Of a stretch of 64,000 nt of DNA, positions 41,493 to 51,707 are shown piece by piece (position 1 is the first letter of the stretch; the number at the start of each line of letters is the position of its first letter). Source of the stretch: Littorina saxatilis (lineage: Eukaryota > Mollusca > Gastropoda > Littorinimorpha > Littorinidae). Below the pieces are notes generated by a model, which worked only from the letters and a program-made list of their open reading frames with translations, ran no database searches and was not told the origin of the DNA. The DNA lies in the NCBI RefSeq assembly GCF_037325665.1, contig NC_090255.1:41022834-41086833 (forward strand). The letters are read 5' to 3'. Both the position numbers and the translations under genes were made by a program.

Positions 41493-42831
41493 CAGCGTGA
41501 TAATACCATTTCTTATGCTAAAGTAAACAAACAGTTTGATCGGGTTCATTAGAAATACTTATTTCAGGCTAGTATTAACTTCGAATTCATCACTGGGAGC
41601 AACACAGAGAAATACCCAGTAGCTTCGAAAACGATGTCGATCGCTCGCATTCACTGATTCAGTGTTTACGTTTTTCTGTGGCGATTAAAACTCGAAATTC
41701 CGCGTTTCACTACCATCTCGAATGCTCAAGAACAAACAATGCATCCACTTAAGATATATATTAGGGGAAAGGCTCCTAATATGGACCGGCTCCTAATATG
41801 GACCACCTCCTGTTCTGACAAACTAACGGCGCTAGAGCGCTCAAAACAATTTCATTCGCTTTATTCACCCTCTCTGGATAAGTTGCACATGTCAAAACAG
41901 TTGCAGAAACACAAACCTCAAAACCGTTAGGCTTTTTCGCTTTTTATATTTAGTCAAGTTTTGACTAAATATTTTAACATCGAGGGGGAATCGAAACGAG
42001 GGTCGTGGTGTATGTGCGTGTGTGTGTGTGTGTCTGTCTGTCTGTGTGTGTGTGTGTGTAGAGCGATTCAGACTAAACTACTGGACCGATCTTTATGAAA
42101 TTTGACATGAGAGTTCCTGGGTATGAAATCCCCGAAAGTTTTTTTCATTTTTTTGATAAATGTCTTTGATGACGTCATATCCGGCTTTTCATGAAAGTTG
42201 AGGCGGCACTGTCACGCTCTCATTTTTCAACCAAATTGGTTGAAATTTTGGTCAAGTAATCTTCGACGAAGCCCGGACTTCGGTATTGTATTTCAGCTTG
42301 GTGGCTTAGAAATTAATTCATGACTTTGGTCATTAAAAATCTGAAAATTGTAAAAATAAATAAAAAATTATAAAACGATCCCAATTTACGTTTATCTTAT
42401 TCTCCATCATTTGCTGATTCCAAAAACATATAAATATGTTATATTCGGATTAAAAACAAGCTCTGAAAATTAAATATATAAAAATTATTATCAAAATTAA
42501 ATTGTCCAAATCAATTTAAAAGCACTTTCATCTTATTCCTTGTCGGTTCCTGATTCCAAAAACATATAGATATGATATGTTTGGATTAAAAACACGCTCA
42601 GAAAGTTAAAACAAAGAGAGGTACAGAAAAGCGTGCTATCCTTCTTAATAATAATAATAATACGAATATTTATAACGCGCACATATCTCACCAACAGGCG
42701 ACTCAAGGCGCACATACACTCGTTCACACACACGGAGACTTAAAGTCACTAGCACACACACACACCATCAAACATTAAAATATGTACAGTTATTCAGGGT
42801 GGGATGGGGTGGGCAGTGTAGAATGCATGGA

Positions 42832-45681
42832 TTATTTGGAAAAAAGGAATGTCTTGAGTGCAGATTTGAATGATTCGAGGGACTGTTGTTGACGGAGGGG
42901 GAGAGGTAGTGTGTTCCATTTGCTAGGTGCTTGGAAAGAAAATGAGCGTTGACCTGCTGTTTTGAGTTTGGTGTGGGGGATGTTGAGCTTGAGGGAGTCG
43001 GCAGATGATCTGAGTGTTCGTGAAGGGACATAGAGAGAAAGAGAGTCGGAGAGATAGGCAGGGGCGAGACCATGGAGGCATTTGTAGGTGAGAGTGTTGA
43101 TTTTGTAGGTGATTCGGGCAGGAACGGGCAACCAGTGGAGCTGATTTAGGAGGGGGGTGATATGATCTCTCTTTTTCTTTCGTAGGACAAGACGGGCAGA
43201 GCTATTTTGAATGCGTTGGAGACGAGAGATAGAAGAAGAGGGAAGACCCGCCAAGAGAGAGTTGCAATAGTCAAGACGTGAGAGAATGGTGGATGTGACC
43301 CGTTTGGCGGTAGCATCTGTGGTGAGGTACTTGCGGATAGTGGCGATGCGGCGGAGTTGGAAGTAGCAGGTGCGAGAGACAGAAGAGATGTGTTGTTTCA
43401 TGGAAAGGGTGTTGTCTAGAGTGACTCCGAGGTTTTTGACAGCAGAAGACAGAGGGACAGAAGAGTCAGAGAGTTGAAGAGAGTCGGAGGTGGCTTTGGA
43501 GAGTTTGGATGTAGTGCCTATTAGGATAGCTTCAGTTTTGTTGCTATTGAGCTGAAGTTTGTTTTCTGTCATCCAATTCTGCACGTCAGTGATAGTGTCA
43601 GAGATAGAGGAAAGAAGAGATTCAGACTGGTCAGGGGAAGAGCTGTTGTGAAGTTGAGAGTCGTCGGCAAAAGAGTGGTGGAGAACGTTGTGTCGGTCAA
43701 GGATGTGGTCAAGAGGTTGAGTGTAGAGAGTAAATAGTACAGGCCCAAGGACTGAGCCCTGAGGGACTCCGCACTCAAGCCTGATGGGGTCAGAGTTCAG
43801 TTTGTCAATCGAAACAGTCTGGTAGCGGTCGGTAAGATAAGAAGAGAACCAAGAAAGAGCTGTGCTATGGATACCAAAGGTGTGCTGAAGGCGTTGAAGG
43901 AGGATGTTGTGGTCGACTGTGTCAAAGGCCGCTGATAGATCAAGTAGAGCGACGGCAGAGATTTCAGCTTGGTCAGTGGCAAGGAGATCATTAGTGATTT
44001 TGAGAAGGGCAGTTTCGGTGGAGTGGTGAGGACGATAGGCAGATTGAAGCGGAGAGAGAAGATTGTTGCAAAGAAGGTGAGAGTTGAGTTGTTTCAGGAC
44101 GACTCTTTCAAGGAGTTTGGAGATGAAGGAAAGGTTTGAGACAGGGCGGTAGTTGCTGAGGGTGTTTGGGTCAAGCGATGGTTTCTTCAGTAGAGGTTTG
44201 ACAATAGCAGTCTTAAAGGAGTTGGGGACAGTGCCTGTTTGCAGAGAAGTGTTGATGATTTTGAGAATAGAAGGGAGGAGTTCAGGAAGACAGTCAGAGT
44301 AGAGTTGTGTGGGAAGAGGGTCAAGGTCACAGGTTTTCAAGGTCATTTCTTTGAGGACTTTCTCCAGGTCAGTGAGAGTGAGAGGCTGAAAGTGTGTGAA
44401 GGGAGTGCCTGTAAATGCAGGAGGAGTTTCAGAGTTTTGGTGTGGGATTTTGTCTAGTTTGTCACGGATGGTTTGGATCTTGTTATGGAAGTAATCAGAG
44501 AAAGCTTGCGACAGGTTGGAGGGGTCGATGTTGTTAGGCAAGGGAGAAGCAGAAGAGCAGCCAAGAAGGTCATTCATTGTGGAGAAGAGTGTTTTGGCAG
44601 AGGTTGTTTCACAGATTTTGGTGCTGTAGTGCGATTGTTTGGCGTCTGCGATGAGTGTCTGAACATGTTCCTTTTGCTTGTTGTAAATCTGTCTGTCAAC
44701 TACCAGCTTTGAGGTTCGCGACTTCCTCTCTGCTCGGCGACGCAACTGTTTTGCATACTTAACTTCAGCTGTGATCCAGGGTGCAGAAGGCCTATCTACG
44801 ATGAGTTTGGTTTTTGCGGGCGCATGTTCATCGAGAAGTGTGCTGAGAGTGGAGTCGTAATGACGTACAGGGTCTGAGGATACCGGAGGATCAAGCAGTC
44901 GGCGGGCTGCTTCTGCGCGAAATGTGTCAGTGTTAACTTCTTTGAGGTTACGGCGGACTACGCGCTTTTTCTGTTTGGATGGTTTGGCCATTTTAAGAGA
45001 GAACAAAACTGCAGAGTGATCGGATCTGAGGTAGTCATTCAGCAGGATGTCGTACACCAGGTCAGTGGACTCATGGGTGACAATCCAGTCAATGATGTGT
45101 GTTTTGCGTGTGGGAGCGTCTACATGCTGTTTGAGGTCGTGACAGTCAAGAAGGTCCATCGTCTGTCTTGTGTCAGTGTTCTGTGGCTGGTCGAATTGTA
45201 TGTTGAAGTCGCCGATGAGGACGATGTTTGGGGTGTGAGTGTTGTGATGTTCAAGCATTTCTTCAGCTTCTGTGAGAAACATGGGGAATGTGAACTTGTT
45301 CTTTGCATTGGGGGGAGGGCGGTATATACAGATCACACAAGTGCTAGTGGCAGAGCAGGTAATCACCATCTCTACAACTTCAAAGGTAGTGTGTTCATAA
45401 GGAACGGATGTTCTGAAAGTAACAAAAGGTTCCAACGACTTCCTGAAAACAACAGCAATCCCACCACCTCTAGAGGATCGGGGGCATGACTTTAAACAAT
45501 AGCCAGGTGGAGTCAAGAGTTGGCATGTGGCTTCATGGCCAGTATCACTTAGCCAAGTTTCTGTCAGAAACATCACAAGGTTTTGTTCCAGAATAAAGTC
45601 ACAGATTGCTTCTGGTTTGCCTGATTTCACAGCGGACTGCGAGTTCAGATGACACAGGCGAAGGTTCTTTGAGCGGGTCAC
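42832..45681 (-). CDS. LINE ORF2: endonuclease and reverse transcriptase, 949 aa
   Basis: Mediates nicking and reverse transcription of the LINE. The N-terminal APE-type endonuclease has LCHLNSQSA, a TETWLSD segment, LIGDFNIQFD near residue 158 and RSDHSAVLF near 220. The RT has ALLDLSAAFDTVDHN, GVPQGSVLGPVLF and the catalytic FADDSQ, where most relatives have YADD or FADD. The conserved C-terminal region has RDHITPLLNQLHWLP and ends near LKTFLFSK. There is no RNase H, as expected for CR1/L2-type elements. No break is seen. The 24-base gap to ORF1 suggests coupled or reinitiating translation. Confidence 0.93.
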   Translation of the reverse strand: MTRSKNLRLCHLNSQSAVKSGKPEAICDFILEQNLVMFLTETWLSDTGHEATCQLLTPPGYCLKSCPRSSRGGGIAVVFRKSLEPFVTFRTSVPYEHTTFEVVEMVITCSATSTCVICIYRPPPNAKNKFTFPMFLTEAEEMLEHHNTHTPNIVLIGDFNIQFDQPQNTDTRQTMDLLDCHDLKQHVDAPTRKTHIIDWIVTHESTDLVYDILLNDYLRSDHSAVLFSLKMAKPSKQKKRVVRRNLKEVNTDTFRAEAARRLLDPPVSSDPVRHYDSTLSTLLDEHAPAKTKLIVDRPSAPWITAEVKYAKQLRRRAERKSRTSKLVVDRQIYNKQKEHVQTLIADAKQSHYSTKICETTSAKTLFSTMNDLLGCSSASPLPNNIDPSNLSQAFSDYFHNKIQTIRDKLDKIPHQNSETPPAFTGTPFTHFQPLTLTDLEKVLKEMTLKTCDLDPLPTQLYSDCLPELLPSILKIINTSLQTGTVPNSFKTAIVKPLLKKPSLDPNTLSNYRPVSNLSFISKLLERVVLKQLNSHLLCNNLLSPLQSAYRPHHSTETALLKITNDLLATDQAEISAVALLDLSAAFDTVDHNILLQRLQHTFGIHSTALSWFSSYLTDRYQTVSIDKLNSDPIRLECGVPQGSVLGPVLFTLYTQPLDHILDRHNVLHHSFADDSQLHNSSSPDQSESLLSSISDTITDVQNWMTENKLQLNSNKTEAILIGTTSKLSKATSDSLQLSDSSVPLSSAVKNLGVTLDNTLSMKQHISSVSRTCYFQLRRIATIRKYLTTDATAKRVTSTILSRLDYCNSLLAGLPSSSISRLQRIQNSSARLVLRKKKRDHITPLLNQLHWLPVPARITYKINTLTYKCLHGLAPAYLSDSLSLYVPSRTLRSSADSLKLNIPHTKLKTAGQRSFSFQAPSKWNTLPLPLRQQQSLESFKSALKTFLFSK

Positions 45682-45705
45682 ATTACTAGTACACGAGTCA
45701 TTCAG

Positions 45706-46710
45706 TTAGCGTTCCTGACACGCAACAATTTGGGGTAGAGATGCACTATAAGCATCGTACAGTCCAGAGTGGAGAGGGGACGTAGCTGTCGGAGGATGGT
45801 CAGTGTCAGAGTCATTGCCGTTAGATGACGGCGACAAAGCGTCAAAAGGCAGCGCCGGAGCGACGTCGGAAGGCAGCGCCAGAGCGACGTCAGAAGGCAG
45901 CGCCGGAGCGACGTCAGAAGGCTGCGCCGAAGCGACATCAGACGGCTGCGCCGGAGCGACGTCAGAAGGCAGCGCCAGGGCGACGCCAGAAGGCAGCGCC
46001 GGAGCAACGTCAGAAGGCTGCGCCGAAGCGACATCAGACGGCTGCGCCGGAGCGACGTCAGAAGGCAGCGCCGGGGCGACGTCAGAAGGCAGCGCCGGAG
46101 CGACGTCAGAAGGCTGCGCCGAAGCGACATCAGACGGCTGCGCCGGAGCGACGTCAGAAGGCAGCCCCGGGGCGACGTCAGAAGGCAGCGCCGGAGCGAC
46201 GTCAGAAGGCAGCGCCGGGGCGACGTCAGAAGGCAGGGCCGGAGCGACGTCAGAAGGCAGAGCCGGAGCGAAATCGGAGGGCAGTATCCGAGACCCAGAA
46301 CACTGAACAGAACGTCTTTCGTTCCTCCCCCCTCTCATGGAACGTCGTGGAAGATTCCTGGCAATACCAAGTTGCTTCAGCGTAGAGGTGAGGGTAGGGG
46401 AAGGAACCTGCACTGAACAACTTGCCATAGACAAAAGATCAGTACGGCTGTACTGCACTGGATAGGGGGTGTGTCCTTTGTTATGGCCTAGTGCACTTGC
46501 ACCAAACCAGCCATCGCTGTCTACAGAAGATGTTGTGAGTTGTTGATCACGCTGCGGTGTTGTGAACACTCGGTCATCCTGCCTGCCAAACAACAATGGC
46601 AGGCCCACTGTAGATCGTAGAGTCAGGGTATGGAGAAACACAAGAAAGCCAATAACTCTGGCATCCTGTGGAAACATTCCACAAAAAGTATGCCAGAACG
46701 GTGGCCACAT
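45706..46710 (-). CDS. LINE ORF1 with 8-residue tandem repeats, about 334 aa
   Basis: The frame is open from 46764, but the first ATG is at 46710. The N-terminus has a hydrophobic stretch (VIGFLVFLHTLTL, then VGLPLLFG) that could be a signal or membrane segment. The middle is polar, and residues from about 150 onward are some 19 tandem octads of the type ALPSDVAP/AQPSDVAS, coded by a 24-bp minisatellite. No RRM, zinc knuckle or esterase motif is recognisable. ORF1 proteins of CR1/L2 elements vary widely. The repeat tract may be a late expansion. The position directly upstream of ORF2 supports the assignment. Confidence 0.7.
   Translation of the reverse strand: MWPPFWHTFCGMFPQDARVIGFLVFLHTLTLRSTVGLPLLFGRQDDRVFTTPQRDQQLTTSSVDSDGWFGASALGHNKGHTPYPVQYSRTDLLSMASCSVQVPSPTLTSTLKQLGIARNLPRRSMRGGRNERRSVQCSGSRILPSDFAPALPSDVAPALPSDVAPALPSDVAPALPSDVAPGLPSDVAPAQPSDVASAQPSDVAPALPSDVAPALPSDVAPAQPSDVASAQPSDVAPALPSGVALALPSDVAPAQPSDVASAQPSDVAPALPSDVALALPSDVAPALPFDALSPSSNGNDSDTDHPPTATSPLHSGLYDAYSASLPQIVACQER
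45838..46290. repeat. 24-bp minisatellite inside LINE ORF1, about 19 copies
   Basis: Unit GCCGGAGCGACGTCAGAAGG plus CAGC, with variants GAAGCGACATCAGACGGCTG. A three-unit higher-order pattern is visible, since the GAAGCGACATC variant recurs every few units. It keeps ORF1 open. Confidence 0.9.
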
Positions 46711-47237
46711 CTTCACGGACGTCTCAGACAAAGATACAGACTGAACAATGACGGAAAACAGCACAAAAACAGTAAAAACCAGGAGAGGTCAGCAACAACG
46801 CCTGTCAGGGCGCGTGAACATCACTCAGGCACAGTTAGCGCAACTACTACCCCGCTCTTCTTGTCAATTTCACTGCCTTTGCCATGAGCGGTGGACTGAC
46901 GATGCTACGAGTATACGGTCTTGCTGAAAAATGGCATTGCGTTCAGTTTCATTCTGTGAGTTCGACAGCTACTTGACTGAATGTTGTATTTTCGCCTTAC
47001 GCGACTTGTTTTCACTTTTCGCAGCGTTCACTCTAAATTTGCCGCCTAAAACGGACTCGTTTCTGTCCACAGCCAAAGCTTTCATAACACAAAAATGGCT
47101 ATATATGACAGCTAAGACAGTATTTGTTACATTTTAACAGTGAGTACCCCGAGTTTCTACTGCAAACAAAAAAATAATAGCAAAATCTCATGTGCAAGTC
47201 CCCTAATATGGACCACCTTCAACAAATCGAAGAAAAT

Positions 47238-47434
47238 AACAAGTCGCATAAGGCGAAAATACAATATTTAGTCAAGTAGCTGTCGAACTCACAGAATGAA
47301 ACTGAACGCAATGCCATTTTTCAGCAAGACCGTATACTCGTAGCATCGTCAGTCCACCGCTCATGGCAAAGGCAGTGAAATTGACAAGAAGAGCGGGGAA
47401 GTAGTTGCGCTAAGAAGGATAGCACGCTTTTCTG
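47238..47434 (+). repeat. R1 repeat, 5' fragment
   Basis: AACAAGTCGCATAAGGCG through GCACGCTTTTCTG, then cut off by the element starting at 47437. Confidence 0.8.
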
Positions 47435-47436
47435 TA

Positions 47437-47780
47437 TGGCATTCCGTTTGTCAAATAATGATTTGGATACTTTTTCATGTTTTTTTCACCAGTTTTAGCT
47501 AAATAATCATTATTTAGAAGCTCATGTGCTAAATAAGTAATTGTTTATAAACAATGTAAAACAATTCTAAATAATTTTTTGTTTACGTAAACCATTCATT
47601 ATTTACCTAAACAATTCATTGTTTACGTAAATAATTCATTGTTTACGTAAATAATGATTTATTTACGTAAACAATATATTATTTAGACTTATATTACATT
47701 GTTTATAAACAATCAGCAATGTTGCTAAATAAATCATTATTTAAGTAAACAATGTAAACAACACATTTTTCATTATTTAG
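47437..47780. mobile_element. Short relative of the palindromic element (AT-rich palindromes)
   Basis: Starts TGGCATTCCG after TA, like the ends of the 15056-20225 element (TGGCAATCCG after TA), and consists of back-to-back palindromes such as AAACAATTCATTGTTT and AAATAATGATTTATTT. The opposite terminus is not seen and there is no minisatellite, so it is a fragment or a distinct short member. Confidence 0.55.
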
Positions 47781-48128
47781 GGGTTTCTAGGATTCGCTTC
47801 TGAACTAAGTTTTATGTCTTTCAGTGATTACTATAATTGAATACAAGGTCTCTCCACACACTCTTATCTTAAAATAGCTGTTGTTTGGATATTATTTTGT
47901 TTATTTTACAAGCCGAGTACGAAAATAACTGATCTCAAACACAGTCAAAGGTCAAGGTCAATTAAGGTGTTTCCCTGCCGGGAGTGTTTAGTGTTTGCAT
48001 TTTCTTGCTTGAAGTTGTTGAAACACAGTTTTTTCCCCTTAATATGTTCTCTGTTCTGTTTATGTCCCAACAACATGCCTGTCTTTCCATTTCTCTTCCT
48101 TTCATCGTTTCATTTCAAAGAGAAAAGT
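47781..48128. other. Non-coding, nothing recognised
   Basis: AT-rich, between the palindrome swarm and an R1 copy. No gene is supported. Confidence 0.4.
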
Positions 48129-48970
48129 AACAAGTCGCGTAAGGCGAAAATACAATATTTAGTCAAGTAGCTGTCGAACTCACAGAATGAAACTGAACGC
48201 AATGCAACGCAGCAAGACCGTATACTCGTGGTCCACCGCTCACGGCATAGGCAGTGAAATTGACAAGAAGAGCGGGGTAGTGGTTACGCTATGCTGCATA
48301 GCACGCTTTTCTGTACCTCTCTTCGTTTTAACTTTCTGAGCGTGTTTTTAATCCAAACATATCATATCTATATATTTTTGGAATCAGGAACCGACAAGGA
48401 ATAAGATGAAAGTGTTTTTAAATTGATTTCGAAAAAAAAAAATTGATAATAATTTTTATATATTTAATTTTCAGAGCTTGTTTTTAATCCAAATATAACA
48501 TATTTATATGTTTTTGGAATCAGCAAATGATGGAGAATAAGATAAACGTAAATTTGGATCGTTTTATAAATTTTTATTTTTTTTTACAATTTTCAGATTT
48601 TTAATGACCAAAGTCATTAATTAATTTTTAAGCCACCAAGCTGAAATGCAATACCGAACCCCGGGCTTTGTCGAAGAGTACTTGACCAAAATTTCAACCA
48701 ATTTGGTTGAAAAATGAGGGCGTGACAGTGCCGCCTCAACTTTCACGAAAAGCCGGATATGACGTCATCAAAGACATTTATCAAAAAAATGAAAAAAACT
48801 TTCGGGGATTTCATACCCAGGAACTCTCATGTCAAATTTCATAAAGATCGGTCCAGTAGTTTAGTCTGAATCGCTCTACACACACACACACACACACGCA
48901 CATACACCACGACCCTCGTTTCGATTCCCCCTCGATGTTAAAATATTTAGTCAAAACTTGACTAAATATA
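48129..48970 (+). repeat. R1 repeat, near-complete copy
   Basis: Starts AACAAGTCGCGTAAGGCG and ends in the terminal hairpin, with all usual internal landmarks. Confidence 0.85.
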
Positions 48971-48974
48971 AAAA

Positions 48975-49200
48975 CAGCTGTGAACCGTTGAAAAACGGGA
49001 AACAATGCCTCCGACAACTGTTTAATCAAATCTTCACACCGTGGATTTGCCATGTAGCTCTGACGCGTTCCGAGAAGAATCTGGAGTGACTTCCCTTGCC
49101 TCATGCAAAACATTGCCGAAAGCAAGATACGGGCGAGAAGCGAAAATATTCTGAGCGATTGTTATTAGAGGAGAGGCGGCGATACCACCAGAAGATTTTG
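48975..49200 (-). other. Unrecognised minus-strand coding-like fragment
   Basis: Two overlapping minus-strand frames together look protein-like (SPLITIAQNIFASRPYLAF in one, QGKSLQILLGTRQSYMANP in the other), with a frame change between them near 49095. I do not recognise the family. It lies between an R1 end and the first YqaJ-gene exon and may be the tail of another old gene or transposon. Confidence 0.3.
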
Positions 49201-49836
49201 TAGATTGACGGGAATGATCCGTATGACATTCCAACCAGGTGCTGGTCAGCAAATCCGGACGATCTGCCAGAGCTGAGTTACATCAACATCGTAAATTATT
49301 TTGTGCTTGGTAAGAGTGCATACACATGTGAAAGCTTACAAAAGTTTGGATTCCTACTGACTTTTTGTCTCTGGCTGGGTGAGGGATGTCAAGTGCTACA
49401 GCCCTGATGGCTGTCAGAACTCTGTCATTTCTGCAAAGGTAAGAATGTGCTTTCAGTTTATAATGAATGAACGTGAGTGTTCTCTGTCTTGTGTTGCACT
49501 TGCAGATATCACAAGTTGCAGTTCAGGATATTGTATTGAGGCTTTGTCTTTGATATATTCTTCGCTTCAGTTTGTATTCTGGACTACGACAAAAGCTGTA
49601 GATAGTCTTGAATATATTTATATTTTGAAATAGCTTGCAAAATATTATATTTATAATGAGCTTCATGTTCATATTCAGTTAAAAATCTGTTGTTTACTTT
49701 TCATTGTTATTATGTTAAGGTTATTGTAAAGCACATTATGTGCGTCTTAGAGTTATATTCATTCGATAGACCTAGCTGAATGCTGATTTGTGCGACCTTC
49801 AATTCATGTTTCAGATTCTTCATTCACAACGTGCCT

Positions 49837-50063
49837 AGAGAAAGGGAGAATGTACGTTCTGGCTCACCGATTCCGACAGACCCTAAATATTAACGCAAAA
49901 TAGGCTTCTGGACTAAACTTTTACTAAAATGAAACATGCGACAAAATCAGAAAAATACTGCATAAATCCATACAAAAAAAAAATACAGTAAAGTAAGGTT
50001 GTTTTGAACCAATGCCGGGTCTGTCGGAATCAGTAACCCAGAACGTACATTCCCCCTTTCTCT
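49837..50063. repeat. Nested inverted repeat at the left end of the virus-like element
   Basis: The outer end AGAGAAAGGGAGAATGTACG...GATTCCGACAGACCC recurs inverted at about 50017-50063 with around five mismatches in 47 bases. The two enclose 130 bases of AT-rich sequence. So each end of the large palindrome is itself a 227-bp MITE-like inverted repeat. Confidence 0.8.
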
Positions 50064-50176
50064 CATACAACATTCTTAAGCTCAATACGCTCTCTCATTT
50101 ACAAACTTTACTTCATATGTTCTTTCACTGTTAGAATTATATCTGATACATGCAATGTGACTGTCTAAACGAATAG

Positions 50177-50800
50177 TTAACTCTTTACAAGTGATTCTAT
50201 TTTTACTTTTTCTTCCCGTCCTATTTGAATCCCCTTTTTTAAAAACTGCTTTTTCAGATCTTCTATATCGATTGGCTTGTTATATTCAGCTCGTGTTTTT
50301 GTTTGAATACTTGCTTTCTTACTTTTGTAGTCATCAAAGTCTGTTTGTATCTGTTTGAATTCTTCGTCAGAAACTTTTGAATCTTCAAGTGCTTTACTGA
50401 TAGACAGTTTTAGGCTAGACAATTTTGATGATGCAAGAGTGGAAATGGATTCGTGTTTTTCAAGCTTTTTCACAATTTTTTTCATTATAGCTGATGCTAT
50501 AAATGATAAACCACCAACTGCTGCTGCGACACCACCTAGGATTAGAGAAACTGGAGTCCCTACTCCGGTAGCTAACAGAATTGTTCCCGTTACACCTGCA
50601 GCTGATGCAAGGATAGTAGAACCAGTGCTGGCATTAGAAAGGCTGTTGTAAGTTGTTGAGTACTTACGTCTAGCGCGAGAATATTTTTCTAATTCATCTT
50701 CTAGTTGTTTTTGTATATTACTAATGTGTGCCAGTCTGAATTGTTGACTTTCTGCTGCACTTTCATCAATATTAGGATAAAGCTTCACACTGCTAGTCAT
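50177..50800 (-). CDS. Virus-like element, left arm: 207-aa membrane protein
   Basis: Left-arm copy of the gene at 58886-59509, and identical in translation as far as I compared. Part of the fossil element; see the right-arm entry for features. Confidence 0.75.
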   Translation of the reverse strand: MTSSVKLYPNIDESAAESQQFRLAHISNIQKQLEDELEKYSRARRKYSTTYNSLSNASTGSTILASAAGVTGTILLATGVGTPVSLILGGVAAAVGGLSFIASAIMKKIVKKLEKHESISTLASSKLSSLKLSISKALEDSKVSDEEFKQIQTDFDDYKSKKASIQTKTRAEYNKPIDIEDLKKQFLKKGIQIGREEKVKIESLVKS

Positions 50801-50830
50801 CTTTTTAATGCAAAATATAAAATATTTATC

Positions 50831-51691
50831 TTAATTCTCACTGGCCAGTGTTTCTGCTAAGCTTTGAAGCTGTTCATTGCTTAACACCTTATCTGTATAG
50901 TAGAAAGCAATCAAATCAAGATAAGTAAGATTAATACTTCTTATTTCTGTTAAATTATTTATATCTGCGTTAACAACAACATTTTGGTTTGACGTCTGTT
51001 TTTTTATTGTGTTAGAATCCTTTTGAACAGCAATAAATACTCTGACTTCTTCAACATTTAATGGTCTCCAGTTGAGATTTATTCCTCTCATTAGAACAGT
51101 GTTTGTGGTTTCTTCCCTTTTCCTGACAACTATATCAAATATCATAGTTGCATTCTGCCCTATTGGAAGCTTGGGTATAAAATCGACAATGGTGTCAGCG
51201 TCCTTTTCAACACTTTGTTTTCTGTGAATGAGATAGTTGTTCTTATGGAAAGGTTTAACTGCAACTTCTCCCCTGCTGTTAATCGCAGGAACAAGGCTAA
51301 CAATTAGTGGTTTAGCATTGATTGACTTACGGAATGTGTCGTCTTTTCCAACAAGAGTGTATGGACTCACAAATTCAAACTTCATTTCCCAGTCAATCTT
51401 TTTCATAACAGGACTAAGTACCCATTTTTTATTCTGATGTTTCCACATGTAGAATGTGTCATCGACAATTGGATCAGGTACATTAACATCACGGATTTGA
51501 CCTAGTTTGAGGAATCTTGGTTTCTTTTCATCGTCGATTTCCTTTCTCTTGTAATAGCCAGTGTCTGTAAACTCGAATGCATACACTGCACCAACTTCAG
51601 CATTGCTCTCAAAGTCGATAGCGTCTGCTAAATCTTTCAACTCTATAGTTGAACATGCAACAGGATAAGCTATTGTAGGTCCACTCGACAT
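50831..51691 (-). CDS. Virus-like element, left arm: 286-aa protein
   Basis: Left-arm copy of the gene at 57995-58855. Start taken at the ATG preceded by TATTAAA. No family recognised. Confidence 0.75.
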   Translation of the reverse strand: MSSGPTIAYPVACSTIELKDLADAIDFESNAEVGAVYAFEFTDTGYYKRKEIDDEKKPRFLKLGQIRDVNVPDPIVDDTFYMWKHQNKKWVLSPVMKKIDWEMKFEFVSPYTLVGKDDTFRKSINAKPLIVSLVPAINSRGEVAVKPFHKNNYLIHRKQSVEKDADTIVDFIPKLPIGQNATMIFDIVVRKREETTNTVLMRGINLNWRPLNVEEVRVFIAVQKDSNTIKKQTSNQNVVVNADINNLTEIRSINLTYLDLIAFYYTDKVLSNEQLQSLAETLASEN

Positions 51692-51707
51692 TTTAATACT
51701 CAATATT

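Larger units (their letters stand above)
42658..46834 (-). mobile_element. CR1/L2-type LINE, about 4.2 kb, apparently complete
   Basis: Minus-strand element with ORF1 (46710-45706) and ORF2 (45681-42832) both open and separated by 24 bases, a 5' UTR of about 120 bases and a 3' UTR ending in TTATAAATATTCG and an (ATT)n tail at 42658-42675. Short or absent target duplication (TTA) is normal for this group. Intact ORFs indicate recent activity. Confidence 0.9.
41943..47010 (-). repeat. R1 repeat (minus), split by a full-length LINE
   Basis: Left part 41943-42657 starts with the terminal hairpin, and right part 46835-47010 ends CGCCTTACGCGACTTGTT. Together they make about 890 bases, the normal R1 length. 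The join corresponds to ATCCTTCTTAGCGCAAC in other copies. TTA is present on both sides of the inserted LINE. Confidence 0.85.
41766..47237 (+). repeat. R5 repeat, split by R1 which is split by a LINE
   Basis: Left half 41766-41942 and right half 47011-47237 match the uninterrupted copy at 13371-13741 in order. This defines the outermost shell of a three-level nest. Confidence 0.8.

Noticed and set aside
45803-46385. Plus-strand ORFs opposite LINE ORF1
   Set aside because: They are antisense shadows of the 24-bp coding repeat; ORF1 lies on the minus strand in register with ORF2.
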